Positions 42,921-50,603 of a stretch of DNA of 64,000 nucleotides are shown piece after piece. Position 1 is the first letter of the stretch. The number at the start of each line of letters is the position of its first letter. Below the pieces are notes generated by a model. It was given only the letters and a program-made list of their open reading frames with translations. It was not told where the DNA came from and made no database searches. The DNA is from Melastoma dodecandrum (lineage: Eukaryota > Streptophyta > Magnoliopsida > Myrtales > Melastomataceae), in contig JARUPY010000090.1 in assembly GCA_029817715.1 (NCBI GenBank), positions 496,001-560,000 on the forward strand, read 5' to 3'. Made by a program: the position numbers and the translations under genes.

Positions 42921-44060
42921 TTACTCGGCCGCCTCTGCCAGGGGCGGTCGGGCCGGTCTCGCCTTCTTCGACTGCGCCTTGCGCACGCCCGACATGTATT
43001 CGGGGTGGTGGTGGCTGTAGACTCGCTCGAAGACCTCCATCGACAGGCCCGCGAATTTGCAGATCTCGTAGGGGTCCACCGACGCCATCGCGAGCCACGT
43101 GATCCCGGTGTGCCTGAGGATGTGTCGGATCACCTTTTTCGGCGTGCCGTCCGGCCGCTTGAACAGGTCAGGGTAACGCTCGCGAGCCCTTGCGACAGTC
43201 GAGTTGAACGCCCTCTTGGTGTCCGCGGGCCTGCCCGCCCACTGGCAGACGTACCGGTCCCCCTTCGCGCTCCACCGGCGCATGGAGGCCTGGAGCCGAG
43301 GCGAGAGTAGAACCGGTGGCGCGCGCTTGTTGGGGGCGACCTTCTCGTCAGGTGCGGCGCGATAGTAGACGCCGCCGACGAGGTCCACCCAAGGTCTGCC
43401 AACCTCGGCGGAGTAGCTCGCCTCGTAGATGCGCGCCGACCTGCTCGCGGTGGCGACGCCGGTCGCGATGAACTTGGCGATGTGCCTCGTCGGCCACCGC
43501 TTCGTGACGGCCCCGCGCTGGACCTCGCGATAGCCCCACGCCGTGCGGCAGAGCGCCACCACCTCGGCAAAGGTCAGCCAGTCGACCCTTCCCCGCGATT
43601 TCTGGGGCAGCGAAAAGCGAACGAGGTCGCGGAGGTACCCGGCCTTGGCGTAGCGGTTGGTCGCCGCGCGGAAGTCCTCAAGGCAGCGGCGCCCGTAGGA
43701 CTGCGAGCCGACAAAGTCGACGAACTCCTGGCAGCGGTCCTCGTCGACGTCGTTGAGCGTCAACTCGCCCCAGAAGTCGAGCAGGACGTCCACGCGCTGC
43801 GCGAGTTCCTCGGGTCGGGCGACGTCGGCCTTCTTCTCCAGGTAGCGGTCCAGGACCTCCGCGCACGACACGCGGTCGGCTCGGCGCCCCTTCTCGGGCC
43901 GCTCCTCGGTCCGCTTCGAGGTGAGGTACGACTCTAGCCGCGCTTCAGCCGCTGCGCCCTCGCCCTTGCCGAGGCCAAGGCGCCGTTTGGCACTACCGTC
44001 GCGGATGCACCACTCGCCCTCGAGGAACGCGAGGCGGGCCGGCTTACGAGGTCGTGGCAT
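42921..44060 (-). CDS. Tyrosine-type site-specific integrase
   Basis: A 379-residue recombinase from ATG 44060 (MPRPRKPARLAFLEGEWCIR). The N-terminal part is an arm/core-binding domain with Lys/Arg-rich helices; the catalytic domain starts near residue 160. The catalytic set is visible: Arg in TASRSARIYEASY, His-x-x-Arg in IRHILRHTGITWLA, His in SHHHPEYM and the nucleophilic Tyr in FERVYSHHH. It lies about 390 bases from the tRNA-Pro fragment and reads away from it, as integrases of genomic islands do. It would integrate and excise the defence island at tRNA-Pro(CGG). Confidence 0.88.
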   Translation of the reverse strand: MPRPRKPARLAFLEGEWCIRDGSAKRRLGLGKGEGAAAEARLESYLTSKRTEERPEKGRRADRVSCAEVLDRYLEKKADVARPEELAQRVDVLLDFWGELTLNDVDEDRCQEFVDFVGSQSYGRRCLEDFRAATNRYAKAGYLRDLVRFSLPQKSRGRVDWLTFAEVVALCRTAWGYREVQRGAVTKRWPTRHIAKFIATGVATASRSARIYEASYSAEVGRPWVDLVGGVYYRAAPDEKVAPNKRAPPVLLSPRLQASMRRWSAKGDRYVCQWAGRPADTKRAFNSTVARARERYPDLFKRPDGTPKKVIRHILRHTGITWLAMASVDPYEICKFAGLSMEVFERVYSHHHPEYMSGVRKAQSKKARPARPPLAEAAE

Positions 44061-44305
44061 ACCTTGCTCTCGATCCACTCCCGCACCCACGCGCGGGTCA
44101 CGTAGTGCGCCTTGCCGGTGGGGCGGGAAGATTTCAAACTACCCCGGTGGGCGGCCCGCCACAGGTCGCCGTTCGTAAAGTTGAGGCCGAGCTCTGGGAG
44201 GAACTGCGCGTCCTCCAGGGTCATCAGCTCGGCTTCGGCGACGCCCGAGACATCCTTAACCAGATCAAACCTGGCGAGTGGCTCGGAGACGAAGGTGGGT
44301 GACAT
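43934..44305 (-). CDS. Probable excisionase / recombination directionality factor
   Basis: A 123-codon frame overlapping the 5' end of the integrase gene by 127 bases. The middle (LMTLEDAQFLPELGLNFTNG, then DLWRAAHRGSLKSSRPTGKA and HYVTRAWVREWIESK) resembles a winged-helix MerR/excisionase-like domain that binds att DNA; the last 45 residues lie within the overlap and are Arg/Ser-rich. The true start could be ATG 44305 or the internal one about 27 codons later. Position and overlap argue for a factor that controls integrase direction. Confidence 0.55.
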   Translation of the reverse strand: MSPTFVSEPLARFDLVKDVSGVAEAELMTLEDAQFLPELGLNFTNGDLWRAAHRGSLKSSRPTGKAHYVTRAWVREWIESKVCHDLVSRPASRSSRASGASATVVPNGALASARARAQRLKRG

Positions 44306-44452
44306 TGGGTCCGCCTCGGGCTACGCGACTGGTCCGGCGACGAGGTGAGGCTTCCGGACTGAAACGGACAGAAACACCTCGAAACCGGGCTAATCGTAGT
44401 GCACGTAAACGGAACGCTCAAGGGGCGCGCCGGAATAATATCGCGGGAAATG

Positions 44453-44503
44453 CCCTCGTTCGGGACGAGGGGGTCGGAGGTTCGAATCCTCTCACTCCGA
44501 CCA
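44453..44503 (+). other. tRNA-Pro(CGG) 3' fragment: attachment-site half
   Basis: These 51 bases run from the anticodon stem (CCCTCG) through the loop TTCGGGA with anticodon CGG, the variable region, the T-arm (GGAGG-TTCGAAT-CCTCT) and the acceptor strand CACTCCG to the encoded A-CCA end, and match the pattern of bacterial tRNA-Pro(CGG). The D-arm and a proper 5' acceptor strand are missing: the upstream bases give only a poor fit. It is therefore not a working tRNA but the duplicated 3' end produced by island insertion, 148 bases upstream of the excisionase gene. Confidence 0.8.
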
Positions 44504-44848
44504 ATTTATTTTCTGTGACTTGCGGTGGGCTCTGCCCTTGGTCGATGCAGACTGCCGGTGAACGTGGCGGCTCGGTTCCGGGACACTGGTCGATCCGATC
44601 AGCCCCAGCGCTGAAAATCTTCGAATCGCAGCGGCTTCAGCAGACGCGCAACAGCCCGGTAGGCGGCCGGTAGCTCTCCCCTTTCGAGATCTTCTAGCTC
44701 CAGCGTCGCACGAGCCTGCATGATGACGCCGGCATCGTAGGGATGAAGCGAGCAGGCGGGCTCGACCGCGGACCGGATGGCGTGTTCGCCGCCGATGGCT
44801 CCGGCGACGTCCGTCGATGACTTTCGCCCCGGGGTTCCGCGCGACAAG
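44504..44848. other. Stretch without a clear gene beyond the attachment site
   Basis: About 345 bases. A minus-strand frame here ends in a protein-like tail (EDLERGELPAAYRAVARLLK, stop about 44599) and could be a remnant of a small gene, but its upstream part overlaps the methyltransferase gene and shows no start. Confidence 0.35.
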
Positions 44849-45892
44849 CTATGGTTTGAGAGACTTGCCACTGTCGCCGCGGAGAAATTGCTCGGGAGGG
44901 ACGGCGAATAACGTGGGCGCTGCCGCCATTTCTCCGCTTTGTTGCAGGACGGTCGCATAATCGTGCCGGTCGAAGATTTTCCTCACGCGCTCGACATCGA
45001 CTGGCGAGCCGGTGACTGGATCTGCATGCAGCTCGACGGCCCAACGAGCGGGAAAGCGCGCGAGGATATCGGCACTACTCTCGAGCACGCCATACTCGGC
45101 ACCTTCGATATCGACCTTTACGACATCGATGCGCGTCAATTTGTAATCATTCACGATACTATCAAGCGTCACAGCCTCGACTTCGACTGTCTTTCCTCTC
45201 TCGGTTTCCTTGGCGACGATAGCAGAGCCCATGCTGGCTTCTGACGAAAACAAGACGGCACCGCTCGAGCCAGCGACGGCTTTGTTGATGATCGTGACGT
45301 TGTCCGCGTTCTTCGTGTTCGTTCGGAGCGCGTCGATAGTGCGAGGGTCGGCTTCGAAGGCAAATACTCTTCCCTCCGCACCCACTGCTTGCGAAAACGC
45401 CAGAACCGAAAGGCCGCAGTACGAGCCGATGTCGAGGACGACATCGCCGGGCTGTGGCACGAGATACTTCAAATAGTCTGTCGTCGCTCCTTGGTCTTCG
45501 GCCATCGATGTGAAGAATAGTCTTTCCCCCGTCGCTCGCATCGTGTGCCAGCCCGGTCGCGAGAAGTCTGCGACAGAAAAATCATCGATCTCTTCGGGCA
45601 CGGTCGACGAAAAATAATAGTCGAACTGATTACAAAAGTCGCAGGCATAAAGATAATGCTCGGCGGCGACTATAAATCGCTCTTTTCCTTTCGTCACGGT
45701 AATAGGGCCGCCGGCCACGGGATACGATAAGTCGATTCCCCTCGCCTTCGCTATCAACGCATATTCATCGATTGTCCGGCGCTTGACGGCCTCACCGCGG
45801 TCGGACCCGGCCTGGACGGCTGCCGTCTCCAGATCTTCGACCGGAGCTAATTCGATCTTGGTATGGTGCTTCTTCTTGAACCTGCCAAACAT
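44849..45892 (-). CDS. FkbM-family SAM-dependent methyltransferase
   Basis: A 347-residue enzyme (ATG 45892; an ATG one codon upstream is equivalent). The SAM-binding core starts near residue 150 with GDVVLDIGSYCGLSVLAFSQ, then VFAFEADPRTIDALRTN, and the FkbM signature RIDVVKVDIEGAEYGVL. The N-terminal 120 residues are not of a named domain; a Lys/His-rich start (RFKKKHHTK) may bind nucleic acid or polysaccharide. Members O-methylate sugars and small molecules; the acceptor is unknown. It stands alone to the right of the attachment site. Confidence 0.85.
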   Translation of the reverse strand: MFGRFKKKHHTKIELAPVEDLETAAVQAGSDRGEAVKRRTIDEYALIAKARGIDLSYPVAGGPITVTKGKERFIVAAEHYLYACDFCNQFDYYFSSTVPEEIDDFSVADFSRPGWHTMRATGERLFFTSMAEDQGATTDYLKYLVPQPGDVVLDIGSYCGLSVLAFSQAVGAEGRVFAFEADPRTIDALRTNTKNADNVTIINKAVAGSSGAVLFSSEASMGSAIVAKETERGKTVEVEAVTLDSIVNDYKLTRIDVVKVDIEGAEYGVLESSADILARFPARWAVELHADPVTGSPVDVERVRKIFDRHDYATVLQQSGEMAAAPTLFAVPPEQFLRGDSGKSLKP

Positions 45893-45895
45893 CAA

Positions 45896-46364
45896 GCTTC
45901 CTCAAGTGTGCTGTGCAAACGGGTTGGTCGTGTTGTCGAGCCGCTTTATATCGATGGCGGAGCCTGTGGTCACGCCGATACGAAGCCATCGGCTCCATCT
46001 CTGGTGACGGCATCGGGACGCCCATAAAGCTCCGCGTCAAAACTATCGAATGGATCGTCCGGAGAGCGACCATGCGGCTCGCTGATCTCACCCTTGCAAT
46101 TTTGCGAGCAATCTTCGTCGGCTCGACGAGAGTCGGCACCTCTCTCGCCGCCAGGCCGAACACGAGGTCGTCGACACCGACATGAGGTGTGAAGGTCGCC
46201 ACCCCTGAGGCTCCTCAGATTGTGCTTGGAGGCATCCCGACACCGCCGCCGCTTTTCACGAGCCAGTCACGCGCCGCGGCGCTATATCGGGCGCGGGGTG
46301 ACAACAGTCACGGACACGCCCCGCCGCTCGGGACAGATTGTCGCGATATCCAGGAGGACCGCCC
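45896..46364. other. Intergenic stretch without a gene
   Basis: About 470 bases. Open frames on either strand encode low-complexity peptides without ribosome-binding sites. The promoter of the pentapeptide-repeat gene should lie in the right-hand part. Confidence 0.45.
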
Positions 46365-47156
46365 GTGCGTGAAGTCGCTTCCCTCGCTCTCGTCGCGCTG
46401 CTCGCGCTTGGCGGCCCGGCCCTTGCCGCGACGCGCGCGGACCCGAGCACGCCCGCGAACGTGACGGTCGACCAGGTCAAGGCCGCCCTTAGGGGCGACA
46501 AGAACCTCGCCGGCAAGTCGCTGATGAACCTCGACCTCGAGGGGCTCGACCTGTCCGGCGCCAACCTCTCCGGCGCGAACCTGCATGGCGCGCGGCTCAC
46601 CCACGACAATCTGAGCCGGGCGAACCTCAGCGGCGCCAATCTCGACCTCGCCGACATCATCGGGGCGAACTTCACCGACGCCAATCTCACCGATGCGAGC
46701 CTCGACGGGCCGATCGTGGCGCAGGGCCTGCAGGCGGAGAAAGGCGAGATCCCGACCTTCAAGGGCGCGAACCTGACCGGCGCGCGCGTTCTGGCCCGCT
46801 TCACGGGCGGCGCCTTGGAGGGTGCGATCTTCTCGGGTGCCGATGCCGGCGCTCACATGAAGAACCAGTCCATGGGCCTGATGCACACCGAAATGACCAG
46901 CGCCAATCTCGAAGGCGCTAACTTCGAGAACGCCAAGCTTGGTCATGCCGACTTCAGCTACGCCGACATCAGGGGCGTCAACTTCAAGGGCGCCGATCTC
47001 ACGCGTGCGGTCCTCACCGGCGCCGATGCTTCCGGAGCCAATTTCACCGGTGCCGATCTCGACGGTGCCGAGCTGGACGACACCAAGCTCAGCAGCGCCA
47101 AGGGCCTCGATCAGGCCAAGAACCTCGACAAGGCGCGCGGTTACAAGAAGTCCTGA
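46365..47156 (+). CDS. Secreted pentapeptide-repeat protein
   Basis: A 263-residue protein starting at GTG 46365 with AGGAGG 7 bases upstream. A signal peptide (ASLALVALLALGGPALAA) is followed by a short helical part and then by two blocks of A(N/D)LxG pentapeptide repeats (about residues 55-115 and 160-250; for example LSGANLSGANLHGARLTHDN). The repeats fold into a right-handed four-sided beta-helix. Between the blocks is a loop with several Met and His. Such exported proteins are of unknown function; cytoplasmic relatives include gyrase-protecting proteins, but export argues against that role. Confidence 0.85.
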   Translation: MREVASLALVALLALGGPALAATRADPSTPANVTVDQVKAALRGDKNLAGKSLMNLDLEGLDLSGANLSGANLHGARLTHDNLSRANLSGANLDLADIIGANFTDANLTDASLDGPIVAQGLQAEKGEIPTFKGANLTGARVLARFTGGALEGAIFSGADAGAHMKNQSMGLMHTEMTSANLEGANFENAKLGHADFSYADIRGVNFKGADLTRAVLTGADASGANFTGADLDGAELDDTKLSSAKGLDQAKNLDKARGYKKS

Positions 47157-47270
47157 GATTATTCATTTCTATCGCCGACAGCGGTGACAAGGTGCCGGAG
47201 CGCTCGGCCCATGAAGCCTCTCAAACGATACGTCGAGGTCGCTCGCGTGACCGCAAGCTGGAGAGAACGA

Positions 47271-47834
47271 ATGCGTTTGAGTGCGAAGCTGTCGGCCGGC
47301 CTGGCAGCGGGGTTCCTGCTTGTGGGAGCGCCAGCGTTCGCATTCGACTTCAAGGGCGAAAAGAAGATCCTGCTCCACACGCGCGACGGCAAGGACATCG
47401 CGATCGGCACCGTCGATTTCACGCCGAAAGCTGACGGGTCGGCCACCTACAAGCTCGCCGTCGACACGTCGAAGATGGAGACGTTCTTCCTCTCGATGCG
47501 GGACTTCAAATGCGAGGAGGGCCCGGAGATCGAGTGCTTCGTGCCCTATCCCTACAAGCATGCCGACGTCGTGAAGCCCGGCGATCTCGCGTGGCTCGAG
47601 CATGACATGGTGTTCTTTTGGAAGACGCCTAACGACTACGGCGCCAAGATGCAGAACGGCATCTACTACGCCCTGAAGCCGACGGATCGCGCCCTTGTCG
47701 GCTCGCCGCAGGCGATCGACTTGAACGCGATCGCCGCCCCGCCGGACGACCTAAAGACTCCGCCCTATGGGCCTGGCGACCGCGACGACTACGCCCAAGG
47801 CAGCCGTTGGGTCGAGAGCCTCCGCATCGAATAG
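47271..47834 (+). CDS. Periplasmic protein of unknown function
   Basis: A 187-residue protein from ATG 47271 with a clear signal peptide (LSAGLAAGFLLVGAPAFA). The mature part is a mixed alpha/beta domain with two conserved-looking cysteines (FKCEEGPEIECFVPYPY), probably a disulfide, and a C-terminal GPGDRDDYAQGSRWVESLRI motif. I believe it belongs to a conserved hypothetical family of Hyphomicrobiales but cannot name it. It follows the pentapeptide-repeat gene by 114 bases on the same strand. Confidence 0.65.
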   Translation: MRLSAKLSAGLAAGFLLVGAPAFAFDFKGEKKILLHTRDGKDIAIGTVDFTPKADGSATYKLAVDTSKMETFFLSMRDFKCEEGPEIECFVPYPYKHADVVKPGDLAWLEHDMVFFWKTPNDYGAKMQNGIYYALKPTDRALVGSPQAIDLNAIAAPPDDLKTPPYGPGDRDDYAQGSRWVESLRIE

Positions 47835-47909
47835 GACCGTCGGTCCGCAAACTGTCCGGCGGTCCCAAGCGGCTACTTGTAGCTGGCATCTGCCGCAGCT
47901 AGGTCGGCA

Positions 47910-49340
47910 TCAAGCTCCAGGCTCCGTAGCGCCGACCACCGTCGAGGCGCTTGGATGCCGAGGCTCGGCCGGTGCCAAGCCCTCGCGACATTCGATCGTG
48001 ATGCGGCAGCCGGGCGATGCGTCGTCGATCCGCAGCGTGAAGCGATGCAGCCTGAGGATGGCGGCGACCAGGCTCAGGCCGATGCCGTGGCCCTCAGTCG
48101 GTGCGGAGGCCGCGCCCCGATGGAAGCGCCGGAAGACCGATTCGCGGTCGCCGGCGGGGATGCCGGGGCCGGTGTCCGCGATGGTGATGGCCGCGACGCG
48201 GTCGCCCTTTGTCGCGAGCGTGCAGCTGACACGGCCGCCGGGAGGCGTGAACTTGATCGCGTTGTCGACGAGATTGCACACGGCCTCCATCAGGAGGTCG
48301 CGGTCGGCGATGAGGGTGGCGGGCGGCCCGCTCTCCGCCGTGAGCGCGACCCCGTGTTCGTCCGCGGTCGGCCGATAGAGGTCGACCGCATCGCGCAGCG
48401 TCTCGCGCGCGTCGACCACGTCGAACTCCGATCCGCGCTTGGCCGTCTCGATCGCGCGGATCCGCAGGATCGCCGAGACGATCGACAGGGCGTGGTCGAT
48501 GTCGCGGATGGCGCGCTCGCCGATGTCGCGGGAGGCGGTCCGGTCCCCGGCGTCGGCGAGACCCCGCTCGAGACGCGCGCGGACCCTGGTGAGCGGCGTG
48601 CGCAGCTCGTGGGCGATGTCGTCGCCGAGCGCCTTGACGTCTTCGATCGCCTCCTGGAGGCGGTCCAGCATGTCGTTGACGGCGCGCGTCAGGCTGTCGA
48701 CGGGGTCGTGCGAGGACGTGCGCGGCAGCCGCCGATCAAGGTCGCCCGCCATCACCGCATCGATCGCGCGGCGCACCTCGCGGAAGCGTCCCTGGCCGCG
48801 CCGCACGAGGACGATGCCGAGAAGCAAAGCCACGACAATCGCCGGCACCGTCGCGACGACGAGCGCGCGCTCGATCAGGGCGCGAAGGTCGTCCACCTCG
48901 TCGGTGTCGTGCGCGACGACGATGCGAATGCCTTGCGAGGTCGAGCAGGCGACGGTCCGGCTCGGATTCGGGATCGGGTCCGGCGGGTTCGTCCGGACGA
49001 GACCGACGACGAGCGGGCCGGGCGCGCCGGCGAGCGCCGGGGGCAGGCTGGCGATGTTGCCGGCGATCGCGCGCCCCGCGCGATCGAACAGGCCGACGAG
49101 GTTGACGCGATGGATGTCGCGCTCGACCTTCTCGCCGACTTCCTCGAGCATGTCGCCGGCGGAGAGGCGCGCGAGGTTGCGGCAATCGGCGAGGAGGGCG
49201 GTGTCGATCTTGCTGGTCGAATAGCGCACCGTCGACCAGTAGATGAGCCCGGCGATGAGCGAGGATTGCAGGACGAGCGCCACGGCGATCCCGAGCGTCC
49301 AGCGGAACGTCGTCGTCCGGACAAGGTCAGCGAGGCGCAT
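47910..49340 (-). CDS. Two-component sensor histidine kinase (metal-responsive type)
   Basis: A 476-residue membrane kinase. Transmembrane segments (TLGIAVALVLQSSLIAGLIY and VVATVPAIVVALLLGIVLV) flank a periplasmic sensor of about 130 residues; a HAMP linker follows. The phosphoacceptor His is in DIAHELRTPLTRVRARLERG; the ATPase boxes are NLVDNAIKF (N), DTGPGIP (G1) and GHGIGLSLV (G2). Its start overlaps the stop of the response-regulator gene by 14 bases. It is the last gene of the CzcA-type efflux operon, so it most likely senses the exported metal in the periplasm, like CusS or CzcS. Confidence 0.92.
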   Translation of the reverse strand: MRLADLVRTTTFRWTLGIAVALVLQSSLIAGLIYWSTVRYSTSKIDTALLADCRNLARLSAGDMLEEVGEKVERDIHRVNLVGLFDRAGRAIAGNIASLPPALAGAPGPLVVGLVRTNPPDPIPNPSRTVACSTSQGIRIVVAHDTDEVDDLRALIERALVVATVPAIVVALLLGIVLVRRGQGRFREVRRAIDAVMAGDLDRRLPRTSSHDPVDSLTRAVNDMLDRLQEAIEDVKALGDDIAHELRTPLTRVRARLERGLADAGDRTASRDIGERAIRDIDHALSIVSAILRIRAIETAKRGSEFDVVDARETLRDAVDLYRPTADEHGVALTAESGPPATLIADRDLLMEAVCNLVDNAIKFTPPGGRVSCTLATKGDRVAAITIADTGPGIPAGDRESVFRRFHRGAASAPTEGHGIGLSLVAAILRLHRFTLRIDDASPGCRITIECREGLAPAEPRHPSASTVVGATEPGA

Positions 49341-50001
49341 CGATCCGGTATCCTTCGCCGCGGATATTGCGGATCAGCGGCGTGTCCTCCGGCCTGTCGA
49401 CCTTGCGACGCAGCTTGCTCATGTGAACGTCGACCACGTTGGAGCGCGGCTCGAAGCGATAGCCCCACACGTCCTGCAGGAGCATGGACCTCGTGACGGT
49501 GCGGCCCTGTCGCCGCACCAGATATTCGAGGATGTCGAGCTCGCGCGATTGCAGGCCGAGGTCGCGGCCCGCGCGGGTCGCCCTGCGGACGAGCAGGTCG
49601 AGCTCCAGGGAGCCGATCCGCAGAAGCGTCTCGCGGGCCTCGACGGGACGGCGCAGCAGGGCTTCGAGGCGCGCGACGAGCTCGACGAGGGCGAACGGCT
49701 TCGGCAGGTAATCGTCGCCGCCGGCGCGAAGGCCGCGGACGCGATCGTCGAGGCTGCCCAGCGCGCTGACGACGAGCGCCGGCGTGCGGATCCCCTCGGC
49801 CCGCAGCGCGCGGATGACGTCGAGCCCTTCGAGGCCAGGGAGCAGGCGGTCGACGATCATCACGTCGAACGGCTCGTGTGCGGTGGCGAGGCCGTCGGGT
49901 CCGCTCGTGGCGTGCGTGACGGTCTGGCCGCACCGGCGCAGCTCGAGCCCGACCTCCTCGGCGGTGCCCGCGTCGTCTTCGATCACGAGGATCTTCGCCA
50001 T
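49327..50001 (-). CDS. OmpR-family response regulator
   Basis: A 224-residue regulator. The receiver has the acidic pocket (VIEDD), the phosphoacceptor Asp in MIVDRLLPGLEG and the Lys in DYLPKPFAL. The C-terminal winged helix has the OmpR pattern SRELDILEYLVRRQGRTVTR and then SNVVDVHMSKLRRKVDRP, with IRGEGYRI at the end. It lies 3 bases behind a small gene of the efflux operon and overlaps the kinase gene. By analogy with CusR/CzcR it activates the metal-efflux operon it belongs to. Confidence 0.93.
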   Translation of the reverse strand: MAKILVIEDDAGTAEEVGLELRRCGQTVTHATSGPDGLATAHEPFDVMIVDRLLPGLEGLDVIRALRAEGIRTPALVVSALGSLDDRVRGLRAGGDDYLPKPFALVELVARLEALLRRPVEARETLLRIGSLELDLLVRRATRAGRDLGLQSRELDILEYLVRRQGRTVTRSMLLQDVWGYRFEPRSNVVDVHMSKLRRKVDRPEDTPLIRNIRGEGYRIDAPR

Positions 50002-50004
50002 CGC

Positions 50005-50301
50005 CTAGTCTTTCAGCTCGTTATCGCCGGGAGAGCAAGGCTCTGCCCGAGGCGGCGCCTCCCCGTCGAGTGCAGCGAGCAGCACCTCGATATGGCGCGG
50101 CAGGAAGACGATGCCGCGGCTTTCGATGCAGGGGCCCAAGCCGGCTGCCATAGGGCTCCGCGCCGCCCGTACAGCATCGGCCAGGCTTTCGAAATGGGCG
50201 GCTTCGTCTGGGTAGAACATCTGGCTCCGCACCGACGCATGCTCGTCGTGCGTCAGCATGAGCTTGAACGGGGCGCGTGTGCTCGCTTCGGTGCAGCTCA
50301 T
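50005..50301 (-). CDS. Small protein of the CzcA-type operon (B)
   Basis: A 98-residue protein. Its ATG 50301 overlaps the stop of the preceding small gene (ATGA), and its stop lies 3 bases before the response-regulator start. The sequence (MFYPDEAAHFESLADAVRAA, then ESRGIVFLPRHIEVLLAALD) forms a compact alpha/beta unit without a signal peptide. A conserved function is not known to me. Tight coupling on both sides implies that it works with the pump or its two-component system. Confidence 0.6.
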   Translation of the reverse strand: MSCTEASTRAPFKLMLTHDEHASVRSQMFYPDEAAHFESLADAVRAARSPMAAGLGPCIESRGIVFLPRHIEVLLAALDGEAPPRAEPCSPGDNELKD

Positions 50302-50573
50302 GGGGCTTCGCGGGTTGCTGCGCATTCCGGCTGAGCGGGCGTCGGCGAAGCAGCGCAACACCCCTTCGCGTCGAGGTGGATCAGAAGCGCCCGCGCGAGC
50401 TTCCTATGGTCGAGAAGTCCGATGCAGGCGCTCACGGAGTGGTCGCCGCAATGGACGACCATGACGTGCCCCCGAACCTCGTAGGTGCCGTCGATCAATC
50501 GGCCGTTCGTCTGCACCTTGAGCGCGCGGGGTCCGCTCATCGTCGGGCTGCAACCTTCTTCTGGCGCGCTCAT
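50298..50573 (-). CDS. Small protein of the CzcA-type operon (A), Cys/His-containing
   Basis: A 91-residue protein from ATG 50573 with GAGGAG ahead of it, 30 bases after the outer-membrane channel gene. The middle (GTYEVRGHVMVVHCGDHSVS) holds a His/Cys pair and the C-terminal third a second cluster (LDAKGCCAASP, then a late Cys), suggesting a metal site. No signal peptide is seen, so it would act in the cytoplasm. The family is not recognised. It overlaps the next small gene by ATGA. Confidence 0.6.
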   Translation of the reverse strand: MSAPEEGCSPTMSGPRALKVQTNGRLIDGTYEVRGHVMVVHCGDHSVSACIGLLDHRKLARALLIHLDAKGCCAASPTPAQPECAATREAP

Positions 50574-50603
50574 ATCTCCTCGTCTCCGAGCATTCGGCGT
50601 TCG

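Noticed and set aside
44431..44503. Complete tRNA-Pro gene
   Set aside because: The 5' 22 bases do not form a D-arm and pair only partly with the acceptor strand; length is 73 instead of about 77. It is a 3' fragment.
44599..44848. Small minus-strand gene beside the methyltransferase
   Set aside because: The tail looks protein-like, but no start is available outside the methyltransferase gene; at best a remnant.
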